Source of the DNA: Chaetomium olivaceum
Taxonomy: Eukaryota; Ascomycota; Sordariomycetes; Sordariales; Chaetomiaceae
Length of the DNA: 64,000 bases
NCBI GenBank assembly: GCA_039881045.1
Contig: JAYWVB010000051.1
Location: 179,938-243,937, forward strand
Reading direction: 5' to 3'
Shown here: piece by piece, positions 1 to 11,500 of the stretch
How positions within the stretch are numbered: position 1 is the stretch's first letter
Layout of the letters: the number at the start of each line of letters is the position of its first letter
The notes under the pieces: generated by a model
Databases searched by the model: none
What the model was told of the DNA's origin: nothing
The model's input: the letters and a program-made list of their open reading frames with translations, nothing else
Translations under genes and position numbers: made by a program

Positions 1-337
1 TTTCTTCGGAGCCCGTCTTCTTTAGCAAAAGTGTCTTTATCAATCCGTGCCAAGTCTCAAGTTAAATATCTAATTTTCAGGCCCATCAGCATTTGGTGGA
101 ATGACTTCCTATTGCTATCTAGGTCGTAATTTGTGTGCCGTATCCCAAGTCCTGAATGGTGTATCATCAATACCAATCCAGGCGCCCAAAGTTAATACAT
201 CCCAGATCGCACAACTCCAACGCCAGCCGCCCATCACGCAACCAATGCAATTCCCTCCGTGACTGTCATGTCGTAGTCGGCTTCATCGCCAACCCGGTCC
301 ATGACCGCTTCGTAACCCCCCCGTCTCCTCATGACCT

Positions 338-1024
338 CTAGTTGGAGAGAATGGTGCGTACGAGCTCTGATGGTTCGCGTCAGCAAATGTCCAGAACCGC
401 AAGAGAGATACCTCCTACCTGTGTAATTGACCTGCCCCGAGCTGGTGTCGACGGCCTTGAGCAGCTCGTCTACCTCCTCTTCCGACATCTTCTCGCCGAG
501 GTTGGTGAGAATGTACTTGAGCTGGCCGACACCAATGAACCCTGTCATGTCTTTGTCAAACACCTGAAAGCCGCGGCAGTATTCCTCCGGCTCGCCTGGG
601 TCGCGGAAGCCGCCCGGTCGGTTCAGGATGCGCTGGAAGGTCTCGAAGTCGACTGTTTCCGCCAATGTGTCAGCTGCGTGCTTGACCAGGAGCCTGTAGA
701 AAAAGATGCTGCTCACACTCATCGACGACGCCCTTCTCGAGGTCGTGGATCTCGGCCAAGGTCGGGTTCTGCCCGCAGGCGCGGAGGAGATCGCCAAGCT
801 TGTCAACGGCGACGCGGCCGACACCGCGAATGTCGAATAGCGAAAACGCCTCTTTGTAGTTGGTGGAAGCCTATGCACCGTACTGTCAGCAAACGCTGCG
901 TCTGTTTGGCACTGAGATGGAGCGCGGGGTGTCCTGTTTGGAACAGAACCGCGGTGAACAGGGCAGGAGAGCAATCTGGGCGACGGAAACAAATTGGACA
1001 TCTGCCGTCGAGTTCACCCACCAT
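338..1024 (-). CDS. cdc4: Myosin light chain Cdc4 (EF-hand)
   Basis: EF-hand light chain of type II myosin, expected to bind the IQ motif of the myosin heavy chain in the contractile (septation) ring. Four exons are proposed: 1024-1022 (just the ATG), 870-717, 652-419 and 366-338. Splicing gives 139 codons, the family's usual length. Landmarks are YKEAFSLFD, LLRACGQNPT, FDFETF, NRPGGF, VFDKDMTGFIG, LTNLGEKMSEEEVDELL and the last residues TILSN. Introns use GTGAGC and GTAGGA donors. The first donor (ATG then GTGGGT) is less certain, so the start could differ. Only the third EF loop (DKDMTGFIG) looks like a calcium loop, as is typical for this degenerate family. Identity is from family knowledge and exon structure is from visible splice sites. 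Confidence 0.88.
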
Positions 1025-2142
1025 TTTGTAAAGTGCCTTAAATTCGGAAGTGATGATGTACAGGGACGAGAATCTCAAGAGCTGAGCGCGCGAAAAACAG
1101 ACTGGATGCAAACGCAAGCGGTGGTTGAAATGGCGGGATGGTGAAGTTATCTTGAGACACGGCGGAGAGTGGTGGTTCGCTGCCCAAGGTGGTTTGTGCC
1201 CCACCCAAACCCCATTTGTTGTCCCCCCCAACTCGATACGTCTCGCGGGGCAACCGCTCAGCAGACGGCTCAGCCAGGTTCAGCCCCAGCACCAGCCACA
1301 TTAGATGCGTGAGAAATTATATCAGGGTTAGGGCCTCACATCGTCGTCTTCTTGAACAGCAACCAAAACCGCAGAGTTGTGGTCGCTACCTCGGTGTTCG
1401 TACTTTCGCTAACAGATCCCACAATTGCCTCATCAAAGTTCCAATTCCAAGCAAGCTTCATCCTTCCTCCGCCATCGATATAGCTCAGCTAAATTGGCCG
1501 GCCAATGCCAGAATTCCGTCGAACCTGCGATGGATTCGATCTGTTTTCCCAGGTGTGGTTCCAGCTTAGCCCAAAAAGTTTTATCCAACAACGGCCCGAG
1601 CTACCAAGGGCCAAGCAATATAACGTTTGCAAAGCTTATGAAGATCTGGAGGGCTTGCTACCTGCCTCGATAACGTTGAGTCAATTCAGATCAGCTATTC
1701 GTATTTCTAGATAGAACCATATGAGCCATAGAGGGCGCCACTATGATCTACCCTAAAGAAGCATTGCAAGGTCGCTGCCAGTGGAGTCAACGTCAATCGC
1801 TCACGGATATCCATAGCCGCAAGAGGACCACTGCCACACATCGGCCTCGTCCACTTTTGGCTCTCACCTCAGATTGGGCGACCTTCAAGCCTCTGCGCCC
1901 AGAATTGCGTTATTGACCTCGGATCCAATGGACTGACCTCGTTCGAAGGTTCGGTCTGTATGTACACGGAGAATTACACAAAGGAGATGCAGCCGCTGCG
2001 CCGCTTGGCTGGAACTTCGAGTTTCTATTTGAACCCTCGAGTCACCGTTAATACCCCCGCACTTTCGTCTTTTGCAACTCGATCCATTCCCACCTTTCTC
2101 CACTACACATTAAATCAACGACGCTCAAATTCTACAGCAGCC
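1025..2142. other. Intergenic: divergent promoters of cdc4 and the CoA-binding gene
   Basis: No supported gene. The stretch holds the 5' side of cdc4 and the 5' leader of the CoA-binding gene. An open in-frame extension of the latter begins at 1960. Confidence 0.5.
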
Positions 2143-2774
2143 ATGGCTTCCACAGATGCGGCTCTACGGGTCTTCTTCCAGGCACCTAAATTCGCCGTCG
2201 TCGGTGCGAGCACAAACACCGAAAAGTACGGATACAAGGGTCAGTACCTATTTATTGAGCAGATGTTCCGTCACTACATTCCAAATTGCTCGCGCCATTG
2301 TGCGATTGTACTTGGTCATATATTATGTGTTTTGTCTGCTCCCTTACATTAGACTTATCTCTTACTTTGAGCGAACATGATGGGCGCAAGATGCTGACAT
2401 GAAGGAGCACAGTGTTCAAGTGGTACGTCACCCACAACCTGTCGGTGACCCCCATCAACCCGGGCTCTCCCGCGATTGAGGTCGATGGGAAGGAGATTCC
2501 GACGGTTGGATCGCTCTCAGCCCTACAAGACGCTTCGGAGACATCTGTGTCGATCATCACGCCTCCCCATGTGACGCAGAAGGCTCTCGAGGAGGCCAAG
2601 GGGCTAGGCATTCAGGCCGTGTTCTTGCAGCCCGGCACTTTCAACGACGACGTTTTGGCCTACGCGTGGGAGAACTTCACCACTGTTCTGGCAGGAGAAG
2701 GCGGTGCGGGTTCACAGGGTTGGTGCGTCCTAGTCGACGGCGAGCGGGGCCTGCAGTCTGCCGGAAAGCTGTGA
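2143..2774 (+). CDS. CoA-binding domain (YccU-like) protein
   Basis: Small Rossmann-fold protein of the CoA_binding_2 family; cellular role not established. Two exons, 2143-2239 and 2413-2774, are separated by an intron with donor GTCAGT and acceptor CACAG. The spliced product has 152 residues. The conserved start of the domain is FAVVGAST, and across the junction the frame reads KYGYK/VFKWY, as expected for this family. Later landmarks are VTPINPG, PTVGSLSAL, SIITPP and FLQPGTFND. I chose ATG 2143 because family members start about a dozen residues before the domain. In-frame ATGs at 1960 and 1987 would add an arginine/serine-rich leader that looks like a mitochondrial presequence. Confidence 0.8.
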
Positions 2775-4111
2775 GCTTGAGTCTTGCGGGTGTTCTTAAT
2801 CAAATCAGTCATGGGGTGCATGTCAATGCTCGTCTTACATGGAGCTTCCTTTCTCAGTATGCGAACCCGCTTTTGCAAACAAGGAGGCCATGCCTTTCCC
2901 TATCCAAGAGGGTTAACAACGCGCCGCACCATCTTGCATCTAGCCCAACATAATACCCTGCGAGTCTACCTTACTGCGCCGCGGTAAGATGCATAAGTGT
3001 AGCAGGGACTACGTACCTGATTGCCCCTCGATGGCATGCCCAGTAGTAACAGGGATACCAAGGATAGGTGCCTAAGGGTAACAAGATGTAGTCACACCTA
3101 GGGCACCTATCTTATCCGCCCCTCGGCATATACCGGAGCAAATGAGTAGAGAATTTGGGCTGTTGTTTTCTAGCTCCAAGTCGTGACATATCTTCGTAAC
3201 GTGGTCTATCTCCTAGAAAATGGATGTACTGCTCACTGCCAGGTAAAAGTTATGACGGGCTTCGCTTTGCAACCCTCATAAGGTCTCAACATTGGATATA
3301 GGATGCCCCTATGTTTTTAACGCAGATTATGGTGAATAGACACCTGTCTCCTAATTCCGATTCTAAGGAGTTAAGGCTACCAGCCATGGACTATGTCTAC
3401 GGTCTTGGGATCAATGAGTAGATGCAGAGCCGAGTCTAGCGTCCGATTAGAATTCTGAAATTAGATATCACCCTGATGTCGCCCGTGATCTTTGTATAGG
3501 TAGTTAGCGGATATTGTATTTTTGAGGCCAAAGCTGATGCGTGCCAGTGGTGGTCAGAAACTGTCACTGGATGTAGGAGTGCCAGGACAGTGTCTGGCTA
3601 GAATCCTGAAGTCACTTGCCACTAACATCACGTCCGTGGCCGATGTAGGCAGCCAGCCTCGAAACCCAGACGTCAAGGTGTTGATGCGTGCACTGATATG
3701 TTCACTAAATGTAGGACGCTCAGACTTCGGGTCTAAATACACGACGCTCTGACTTCGAGACTAAATTCATGACACTTGAGCGACGTCTTGAAGCCCGCAG
3801 TCTATGCATTAGAAGCCTAGTTCTAATCAGCACGAGGGGGCAAAATAGTTTTGGCGACTATATAATGAGTGCCTCAGCTAGATTTCCTGTTCCTTCTCCA
3901 CAGAACCTCCGCTTCGTCCGTCAGATTCTCACCTTCTCGAGACCTGACCAAGACCAACGCCGAGCTCTTCTTCCGCCGACACCCAGTCGACGCCCCCTCC
4001 TCGCCTTCTCTCTTTCTCTCTCTCCCTTCGCTGCCTTGCAGCATCCTCCTTCGCGGCTCTCCCCGTCGCTCTCTCCTGGGCTCTCCCCGCCCACCCTTCC
4101 TTTCCGAGACC
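2775..4111. other. Gene-free stretch with a short tandem repeat
   Basis: No credible gene. It is AT-richer than the flanks, with many stops in all frames. A 28-bp imperfect tandem pair lies at 3716-3743 and 3744-3771. The last 200 bp are a pyrimidine-rich leader (CT-rich from about 3980) in front of the next gene. Confidence 0.5.
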
Positions 4112-5230
4112 ATGGTCTCGAAGATTTGGACCAAGAGGGCCAAGTACCCTCCTCCCGTGGCGACCACCCACCACTGGGAGGAGGGCGACATTGCTTTCCT
4201 GCGTAAGTCAACTCCAAGCTGTTCGTGCCCCAACCAGAGCGGAATTACTAAACCTTTTGCAGGATCCTCAAATACCTTCAGCCCCGAGGATCGCAGGGCC
4301 CTGACGAACCCGACCCGGGAGTTCCCCTGGGGGTACATTCATGTACGAGCGACCAGCCGTAAGTCCCGCCAGTTCTGCTACCGTCCCGGCCAAGAACCTC
4401 ACTGACCCATCTCAGATCCCGTAATCATTCTCCGGCGGCTTTCACGGGGATCAACCCACGTGTTGATCACGACGATCTCCGCCTTCGGCTCTGGGCCGGA
4501 GAACAACTACCTCGCCCCGTGGAACCAGGACCGGCACTACGACAAGGCACGCGTCGACTTTCGCTCGTTCGCGGGTTCCGAGCGGTCCACCCACCAGTTC
4601 CCACCGCTCTTCCTCCGTCCCGGCGAGGCGATGCGCAAGCCCCACGCCAGCTGGGTGTACATCCAGAGAGCTTGGGTCGTGCCCACCACGGTCCTTGGCC
4701 GCTTCGATAGTGTCAGGGGCGCCGACGTGGTTAGGCTGACCCCCGAGAGCCTCGACGACCTGCGCACCCACATGGCCGCCAGGTGCAGCGCCTGGCCCTC
4801 TTGCCAGAGGCGTCTGCTGGCCGTCGAGCCGACCTGCTCTCCGGGTGCCTCTGCCGTCCCAGCTGGTCCTGCCGTCGCCCCCGCCGTCGCCTCTGCCTCT
4901 GCCTGTGCCGCCGTCGCTGCCTCCGCCGCCGTCGCCCCCGTTCCTGCCGTCGTGGCCCCCTCCGCTGCCTCCGCCCCTGCTGCCCCTCCCGACACGGGCC
5001 AGCTTCCTCCCTCTTCGCGCCCCACGCCAGCGGCACGTTCACCAGCCCCCACCGCCGTTCGGACGTGGGCGGCCGTCGCTGGCAAATCCGGGCAGCCCAA
5101 GTCTGCCGCTCCGCCGCCCTCCCCTCCCTCGCGACTCGTCCTAAAGAAAAAGGGACGGGAGACGGACAAGGAGAAGGACAAGGACAAGGGCAAGGGCAAA
5201 AAGCCCTGGGAGCTCAACTGGCGGAAGTAG
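4112..5230 (+). CDS. Hypothetical protein with Ala/Pro-rich linker and basic tail
   Basis: Not recognised. Three exons, 4112-4202, 4263-4358 and 4416-5230, give 333 residues. Both introns have GTAAGT donors and are about 60 nt. The N-terminal 190 residues look globular (motifs EFPWGYIHVRATSHPV, LITTISAFGSG, LAPWNQDRHYDKARV, HASWVYIQRAWVVP). Then follows about 100 residues of Ala/Val/Pro low complexity, and a highly charged KDKDKGKGKK stretch ending KPWELNWRK. The globular part suggests a conserved fungal domain; no catalytic motif is visible. It is preceded by a CT-rich leader typical of expressed fungal genes. Confidence 0.7.
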
Positions 5231-6281
5231 CAGCACTGCCAACTGCTACGACGGTCCGGTACGGCTACACGTCGACTTTATCCTCGGCGGTCAATTTGTG
5301 GTTGGTGCGGTTTGAGGAACTTCGGGAATGGTCTGGTCGCTGGGTCTTGGGATGTCTGGGTTTTTCTGGGCTGGATCGGGTTGGTGTATTGTGGGACATG
5401 GGAATTCATGAGCTTTAAAGCTTTGAATTTTGAGATTGGATATGAGTTTGCTGGATTTCGAGGCTTTTGGGTTGTCTTTTTGCGTTCGATACCTGACCTA
5501 GATTTGTCAGTGATTTTGAATTTAGAGTTTAGTATGTGGTCTTAATTAATTATTAATTATCTTACAGCTGAATTTCCATGTCTACTTCGTTATAATAAGC
5601 CTTCCAGGTTGCTAGTCTCCACTGACATCGCCAAATGCATGTTTTATATGTTCGTGGTCACTCATTGTTTCGCCACAAAATATTGCCTCAAAGCTCTCAG
5701 CTTTTCAAACAGTCAGGTAACTGAGGCTTCTGAAACCGATCGTGTCTCTTGGAGTAGATTTTAATCAGTCTATCTACTGGTAATTGTCACTTCTGTCAAA
5801 ACACCAAGTCCCGAGATTGAAACTAGAGCTAGCTAGCACACTGGTAGATTACCACTACGCGTCTGTGACAGTTTAGCCCTAATTTTTATGGAGGCGTGCC
5901 CCTAGTTCCGGGTCATCTGGTACCCAAGGAGCAGCTGCGGCGGCATCGGGTTACTAAGGTAAGGTCCCTATCACCATGCAGGCAGCTATTATGATGTATG
6001 TTGCACTATCAGTACCTATAGCACATCAGCAAAACAAGACAATCTAGAATGGTAAAGTATGACCCAACTGAGATCAGGGCAAAGTCGGGCTCCGAGGTCC
6101 TACTGGGACTGCGTCGTCTAGACCGAGTAAGGGAGAAAAGAAAAAGGGTCAGATTGGGGTGCGTAAGACAAGGGAGCTCCCGGAAGGAAGAAATGTGACT
6201 CAATTACTTGGTCTGGGGGCTTCACACCAAAAACTAGTCTGGCTTGCTTAGCTGATCTTTCAAATATGTATTATGAGCTGC
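5231..6281. other. Gene-free stretch before the transposon nest
   Basis: Nothing recognisable. The first 300 bp are T-rich and may be the 3' UTR of the preceding gene. The rest has stops in all frames. Confidence 0.45.
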
Positions 6282-6286
6282 TTGTT

Positions 6287-6687
6287 TGTGACGAACCTCT
6301 CCTGGACCTCGTCCTGTTAGGGTTCAGTCTGATTGAAGGTGTCTTGCAAAGGTACTAGGTTCGGTGCAGCCAAAAGGTGCACAACAAAGACTTGTCTCAA
6401 CAGTAGGCTCTCGAGCTTGTAGCGAACTGTAATTGTGATTGCTAACTGGAGAACTCCCAGAGCTCTCCAGAACGAGTGACTATATACTATCTAATTCCGA
6501 GGTATCTTGTACCTGCTCTGGGTGCTCCGTCCCAGAGCGTCCAGAGCATCCTGCATCTTGACGATGCTTTCCCTGCTCTGTGTCGGAGCACACAGAGCGC
6601 CTAGTGCTCTTCTGATTGGCTATCCTAGCGGTTGGTTCCGGGCGTCCCGCGCCCCACTTCTGTGCGTTCCGGATAGTGACCGTGACA
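6287..6687 (+). mobile_element. Solo LTR (copy 1) with TSD TTGTT
   Basis: A 401-bp sequence starting TGTGACGAACC and ending CCGTGACA (TG...CA termini). It is flanked by the perfect 5-bp direct repeat TTGTT at 6282-6286 and 6688-6692. It matches, in reverse complement, the sequence at 7655-8060 over most of its length. Examples are the stretch around the TGTTAGGGTTCAG segment near 6314 and the GGGCGTCCCGCGCCCCAC segment near 6640. No internal retroelement genes adjoin it, so it is a solo LTR left by recombination of an LTR retrotransposon of unknown superfamily. Confidence 0.85.
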
Positions 6688-7071
6688 TTGTTGGAGGGTG
6701 GAGATGTGAATGACGAGGTCAGGCCGGATAGGTAAATTAACCAGAGTGTGCTAGTCAAAACGAAATGAGAATGGGAAGGTGGGAGGCTAGTGCCAGCTGC
6801 TGAGGAACATGATATTTGTCGTTAATCCTTTTTTTTGTTGAAGCTCAAGTTGCATGAGGATGAGTTGTCAGGAGAAGTGGTCTCCGATAATGGACGTGCG
6901 CAAGACGACCAATCGGGCAATGCCAAACGGTGGCTCGGTTCCACGAGGTCACGTGTTGGTAACCATTCCTCCCGATCAACTCAACCCCTTGAACAGCTCA
7001 TGCGTGAAGGCTCATGATTGTTAGTTTTTCGTTATTAGCCTCTGAAAAGTTCATTGTATATTATTTTTAAG

Positions 7072-7452
7072 AAAGCTCTGATGAGACACGAAGGTCTTAC
7101 AAAGGCGCAGAGCTCCCTCCTTTCCCAGGCCCGTATCGGGGATATAGGCCTCCGGGACTACCTGTTCAGGGTGAAAGTCCCGGAGGTCCGTACCCCCTAT
7201 TGCGAGTGCGGGAGAGGCAGGGAGACAGTGGAGCACTTGGTGGTTTGGTGCCCCGACCCGCCGTTACAAAGGCCGTGGGACGGCAGAGAGATTCGGTCAC
7301 ATCGGGACCTACAAACCGTATTACGGGGAGTAGGTGCCCGGAGCAGAAGATTTGTTAGGAAGGTCCTTGGCTGGCTGATGGACTCTGGCCGGCTACTGGA
7401 GTATAGCCTAGCCAGAAGGCTGGAGCTAGAAACAGTGGATGGGGAGGGCTAG
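7072..7452 (+). pseudogene. C-terminal fragment of LINE ORF2
   Basis: Open frame directly from the left target duplication to a TAG stop, 126 residues. It carries the cysteine/histidine module found at the C-terminus of fungal Tad-type ORF2 proteins. This runs CEC-G-x(4)-ETVEHLVVWCP, preceded by LLSQARIGDIGLRDYLF. Reverse transcriptase and most of RNase H are missing, so it cannot mobilise itself. The lack of stops suggests a fairly recent insertion or little mutational (RIP) decay. Confidence 0.82.
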
Positions 7453-7633
7453 AGGGCACGGAGGCCGGCAAAGGGCCTCCTTTCTTTTGCAGTATGACGG
7501 ATTCACAGATTGTTGTCTCAAAGTGGTAGACAGAGGTTTTTATCCGGCCTATACGGTACGGTTCCCTTTGTAAATAGCAGTAGAAGGACCGGCGCGCCCC
7601 AGGGCATATCGGTGTAGGAAATAATAATAATAA
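7072..7633 (+). mobile_element. 5'-truncated LINE (Tad-like) with 15-bp TSD
   Basis: Short 3' piece of a non-LTR retrotransposon, 562 bp. It is bounded by a perfect 15-bp target duplication (TATATTATTTTTAAG) at 7057-7071 and 7634-7648. It ends in an AAT-repeat tail (about 7617-7633). The 5' truncation, tail and long duplication are the hallmarks of target-primed reverse transcription. The coding remnant at 7072-7452 identifies the class. Confidence 0.88.
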
Positions 7634-7654
7634 TATATTATTTTTAAGGTATTT

Positions 7655-8060
7655 TGTCACGTCCACTGTGTTGAAGGTACGAGGGTGGGGCGCGGGACGC
7701 CCCGGACCAATCGTTAACATGGCCAATGAGCAACGTGCTCAGTGGGCTCAGTGACTGAGCAAGGTGAGCAGCGTGCTCAGTGGGCTCAGCGACTGAGCAA
7801 GGTGAGCAGCGTGCTCAGTGGGCTCAGCGACTGAGCAGACTGAGCACCCGGGACTTAGATAGTATATAGTCACTCGCTCTGGAGAGCTCTGGGAGTTTTC
7901 CAGTTAGCAATCATAACTACAGTTCGCTACCAGCTCAAGAGCCTACTGTTGAGACAAGTCTTTGTTGTGCACCCTTTGGCTGCACCGAACCCTAGCATCC
8001 GTTGCAAGACTACCTTCACTGAACCCTAACAGGATAGGATCCTAGATGAGGTTCGTCACA
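7655..8060 (-). mobile_element. Solo LTR (copy 2, inverted) with TSD TATTT
   Basis: A 406-bp inverted relative of the LTR at 6287-6687. It reads TGTCACG... to ...CGTCACA on the plus strand. It has its own perfect 5-bp target duplication TATTT at 7650-7654 and 8061-8065, so it is an independent insertion and not one arm of a foldback element. It sits 6 bp beyond the LINE's right target duplication. Its middle carries a 38-bp tandem expansion that copy 1 lacks. Confidence 0.85.
7728..7832. repeat. 38-bp tandem repeat inside the inverted LTR
   Basis: Two complete 38-bp units (7757-7794 and 7795-7832, starting GAGCAAGGTGAGCAGCGTGC) are preceded by a 29-bp partial unit at 7728-7756. Each is built of GAGC/GCTC motifs and is itself near-palindromic. 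The other LTR has a diverged single region at the equivalent place. Confidence 0.85.
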
Positions 8061-8065
8061 TATTT

Positions 8066-8530
8066 GCTCATGCTTTTTTAACTAAATAAGGAAATAATGG
8101 ATCGTTTTCAGGGGCTGTTCTAAATGCACGGACCATCTATTCACCTTGCAAGCCTTGAAAATCCACTAATCCAAAGACCACTTGGTTAATTTTCCTGTAT
8201 TCCAAAGCCCTTCGTTGAGCAAATCCCAATCGGCTAATTTTCCTTTCCATCAAATTTCATTTTGCTACCTTTGCTAAGTCTTTTCCAACTTTCTTCCCTT
8301 TGTTTCAGAGTTTCACGATTGAAGCATACCCAATCGGAGGCTTGCCATTGTAGAAGGGACGTCGCGCCTATCCAGCCATCGGTCGCGCGTTGAGGGTGCA
8401 CACACGCGTCGGAGGCGGTTTGAAGCCAAGAATTTGTGGGCCAATAACTACCTAAGCTGAATCACACAACACTGAGGTTACTGGCCATTTAGAGGGTCTC
8501 GGGAATGAGAGATCCTTTTACGTCTCTCTA
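8066..8530. other. Leader region of the zinc-module gene
   Basis: No gene. AT-rich sequence with CTTTCC/TTTTCC tracts at 8190-8310, giving way to the presumed 5' UTR. Confidence 0.4.
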
Positions 8531-11500
8531 ATGGCAGACTCCGCCGGGCAACCCCTAGCGGGAGCCTCTCGGCCTTCGCCATCTCCATCACCCGCGACTG
8601 GCAGATCAACCGTGGTCGATCCCTCAGATGGCTCAGCCAACCCTCTCGCATTAGGGACCTCCTCTGGTAACGTTGGGATTCCAACCAACGCCTCTCCTGC
8701 GCAGCAAAATGCTATTAGATCCAAGCCGGTCTTCAAAATGAGGCGGACTGGGTTCACCACCCTACCGTTCGAAGCTCTGCTTGCCTCGCGCGCCTCCTCC
8801 TTCCTCTCCCGCCCAGAGCCAGAGCCAGCGAAAATTATTAGCGATATTCTCCCGCCCTTAATCCCTACAATACCAGCCAAAGATTCCTCAAGCACGCCCC
8901 CATTGGTTCAACCTGCTAATGTCGCTACTCCTGACGGCTTGCGCAAGACCAAATATGTCAACGAGGAGGAGAGGAGGAGGGCTACTAGCCTTGCCTTGAA
9001 GCGTATGTTTACCCATCAATCGTTCCGGTGCCAATGAAACCGATTAGATGGCCTACTAAAAACCTACGATTTAGAACGGTGGGCTTCTGGCGCCATGGAC
9101 CATGTCCACAAAAAGCGTGTAGAAACCATGAGACGTAGGAAAGAGGCCGAGGGTCTGCTTGGTACGCCAGGTATCACCAAACCCTCGCAGAAGACTTCGG
9201 CCTCTCCCATTCCTCTGCCCCATTTTCCAGACGACCATGATCGAAACAGATCAGGTGTTTCTGAGAAACTGGCTCGCCTTTTCGACAAGCCTGTTTCTGC
9301 TGAGCTGGCTGACTTGCTCACTGGGCCTCGGAGTTATCGGGAAACGTCCGACTCTACAAGCTGGGGTGGTGGTTCCGTTGTCTCGAATGCAGGCATGCTG
9401 GATGACACAGCAGAACTTAGCCATGATGCTATGCTCGACGCCGCGAGACCTGCCCCCGATTCCGCGTTAAACAGGGGGGATGACGGGGATGTCGATAGCG
9501 AAGGGGATAGCGGGGATTCGTCGAGTGCTTCGAGTATCTCGAACGATGCCAAAGTCGACGACCAGGACAGTGATGAAGGCGACGATGAGCCGGACCAGGA
9601 AAAAGAAGTCATTGCCCAGCCTATCACAATGGCTGCACCGGACCGCCCTTACACGAAATGGAAAGGTTAGTGTTTGGATCGACGAAGCGGTGACGTGTAT
9701 TGTTTCTGACACACTGCAGGCGAAGACGGATCCTTGCTACTGACCCATGGTACCCTTATTCCTGAAGGGTACCAGTTTTCGACATCTACTCCGGGGCATC
9801 CATGGGTCTGTCCAGTGCGATCGTGCCGCAAGGTATTCGTAAAGCTTGTACAGCTTGGCAGCCACTTTATTGTAAGTCGACCACTGCGCTCGTAGCCATC
9901 GTCCTAGAGCGAACCGCTAATCCAAGACAGCGCAAGCATCGAGGTGCACATCTACATGACAATGAAGATGGAACCCTTTCAGAACGCCGCCTCGGTCTTT
10001 TACCCCGCGTTAACGGCCGGGGGTCGGCGCCACAGCCGGCTATCGTCGTTTCTCGGGGCCCTGCCGACCCTTTGGACCCTCCAGCGGTGGAACCTTCCTA
10101 TCCACCCTCCGGTTCTCGGGATTTGGCCGGGGATGTCCACAGCGTGAGCATGGTGGACGTAGAGAACGGGTCAAATGCAGACACCGCAGTATCGTTCAGC
10201 GTAGACGGGCAAGGCCTGGACCGGGGAGAAGCCGGGTCCCTCTGGAGCTACCTTCAACCGCATCTGGTCAAGCACAAAGGGCTGGAAATTCCTATATCAG
10301 GATGGGTTCCGCAGCTAATCACGCTGCCCAAAGTCCGCGATCTCGACTGGAATACCGGTTGGCTATACACACACCCATTCCACGACACGAATCCCCGGGA
10401 TATTTCAACTCTCATAATCCAAGTCACCGGGGAGCCTGCGCCAAAGCCATGCAACAGATGTCGCGACGGCTTCGGCCCCTTCCGTTCTTGCATTATGATA
10501 TCTCCCAAAGCCGACAGTGGCCCGCTTGGCTCTGTCTTTGCCTGTGCAAATTGCTTTTATCACTTTGGCCAAACAAAGTGTAGTCATAAGCAATGGGGGG
10601 CAGAACGAGCGAGCCGAATCTTAGATGGTAAAGCCGTAGGCGATTCTCCGATTGAGCCTCTTGATGAGATGGAGGAGGATGAAGAAGTAAGTGACGACAG
10701 CGGCATTGAGGAGGAAGGGGACATGAACGTCCTCGATGAGGAGAACATGGAGTACACCATGGATACTTTGACCGTAGAACCGCTTCTGATAACAGAGGGT
10801 ACTCCAACTGGCATCGACGAGGCGGAACCCGGGAGGCCATATACCATGTGGCCAGGTGAGATCTGCCCTTCATGCCTTAGGCGTTCGACCATGCCATATC
10901 TAACAAACTTGTGTTAGGTGACGATGGAGAACTCATCCCACTATATGGCTCGCTGCTCCCGGCTCGATACAAGTTTGACACAACAATTCCTGGCAGGCCA
11001 TGGGTCTGCCCTGTGCGGACTTGCCGGAGAGCTCATTGCAAGAGGGCCGACCTTGGCTTTCACTTTCAGGTACAGTGACCGCTTTCCATACCTGTGGTGC
11101 CCAACGTACCCTGCTGACGATCATTGCGCACTAGCGTGTCCATTTTGCCGCTTGTCTGAATGACAACTGCGACGGAACATTTACCATCAAGAGCTTCTAC
11201 CAGGACAAAATTACCGGCATTGGGAAAGGAGGCAGGATTCTGAGCCAAGCACCACCCATCGTTGTATCAAGGGACCCTCCGGCTCAAGCCAGCCCTGTAC
11301 CCAAGGCTCAGCTTCCGACTTACCTCGGAGCGAGAGCTGCAACGGTGAGCAGAGCGCGTCGGAACAGAGTTCCGCGCGCCAGGCGCGGGGAAACAGCGGA
11401 CCTTTGGGCCTATATCCAGCAACACCTAGTCTCGACGACAGAGATACCGCCGTCTACCGCAGTTCGAAATCTCCTGACGCTACCGAAGCAGCGGGATGTC

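Noticed and set aside
6287..8060. The inverted arms as one foldback or MITE-like element
   Set aside because: Each arm has TG...CA ends and its own different 5-bp target duplication, so they are two separate solo LTRs.
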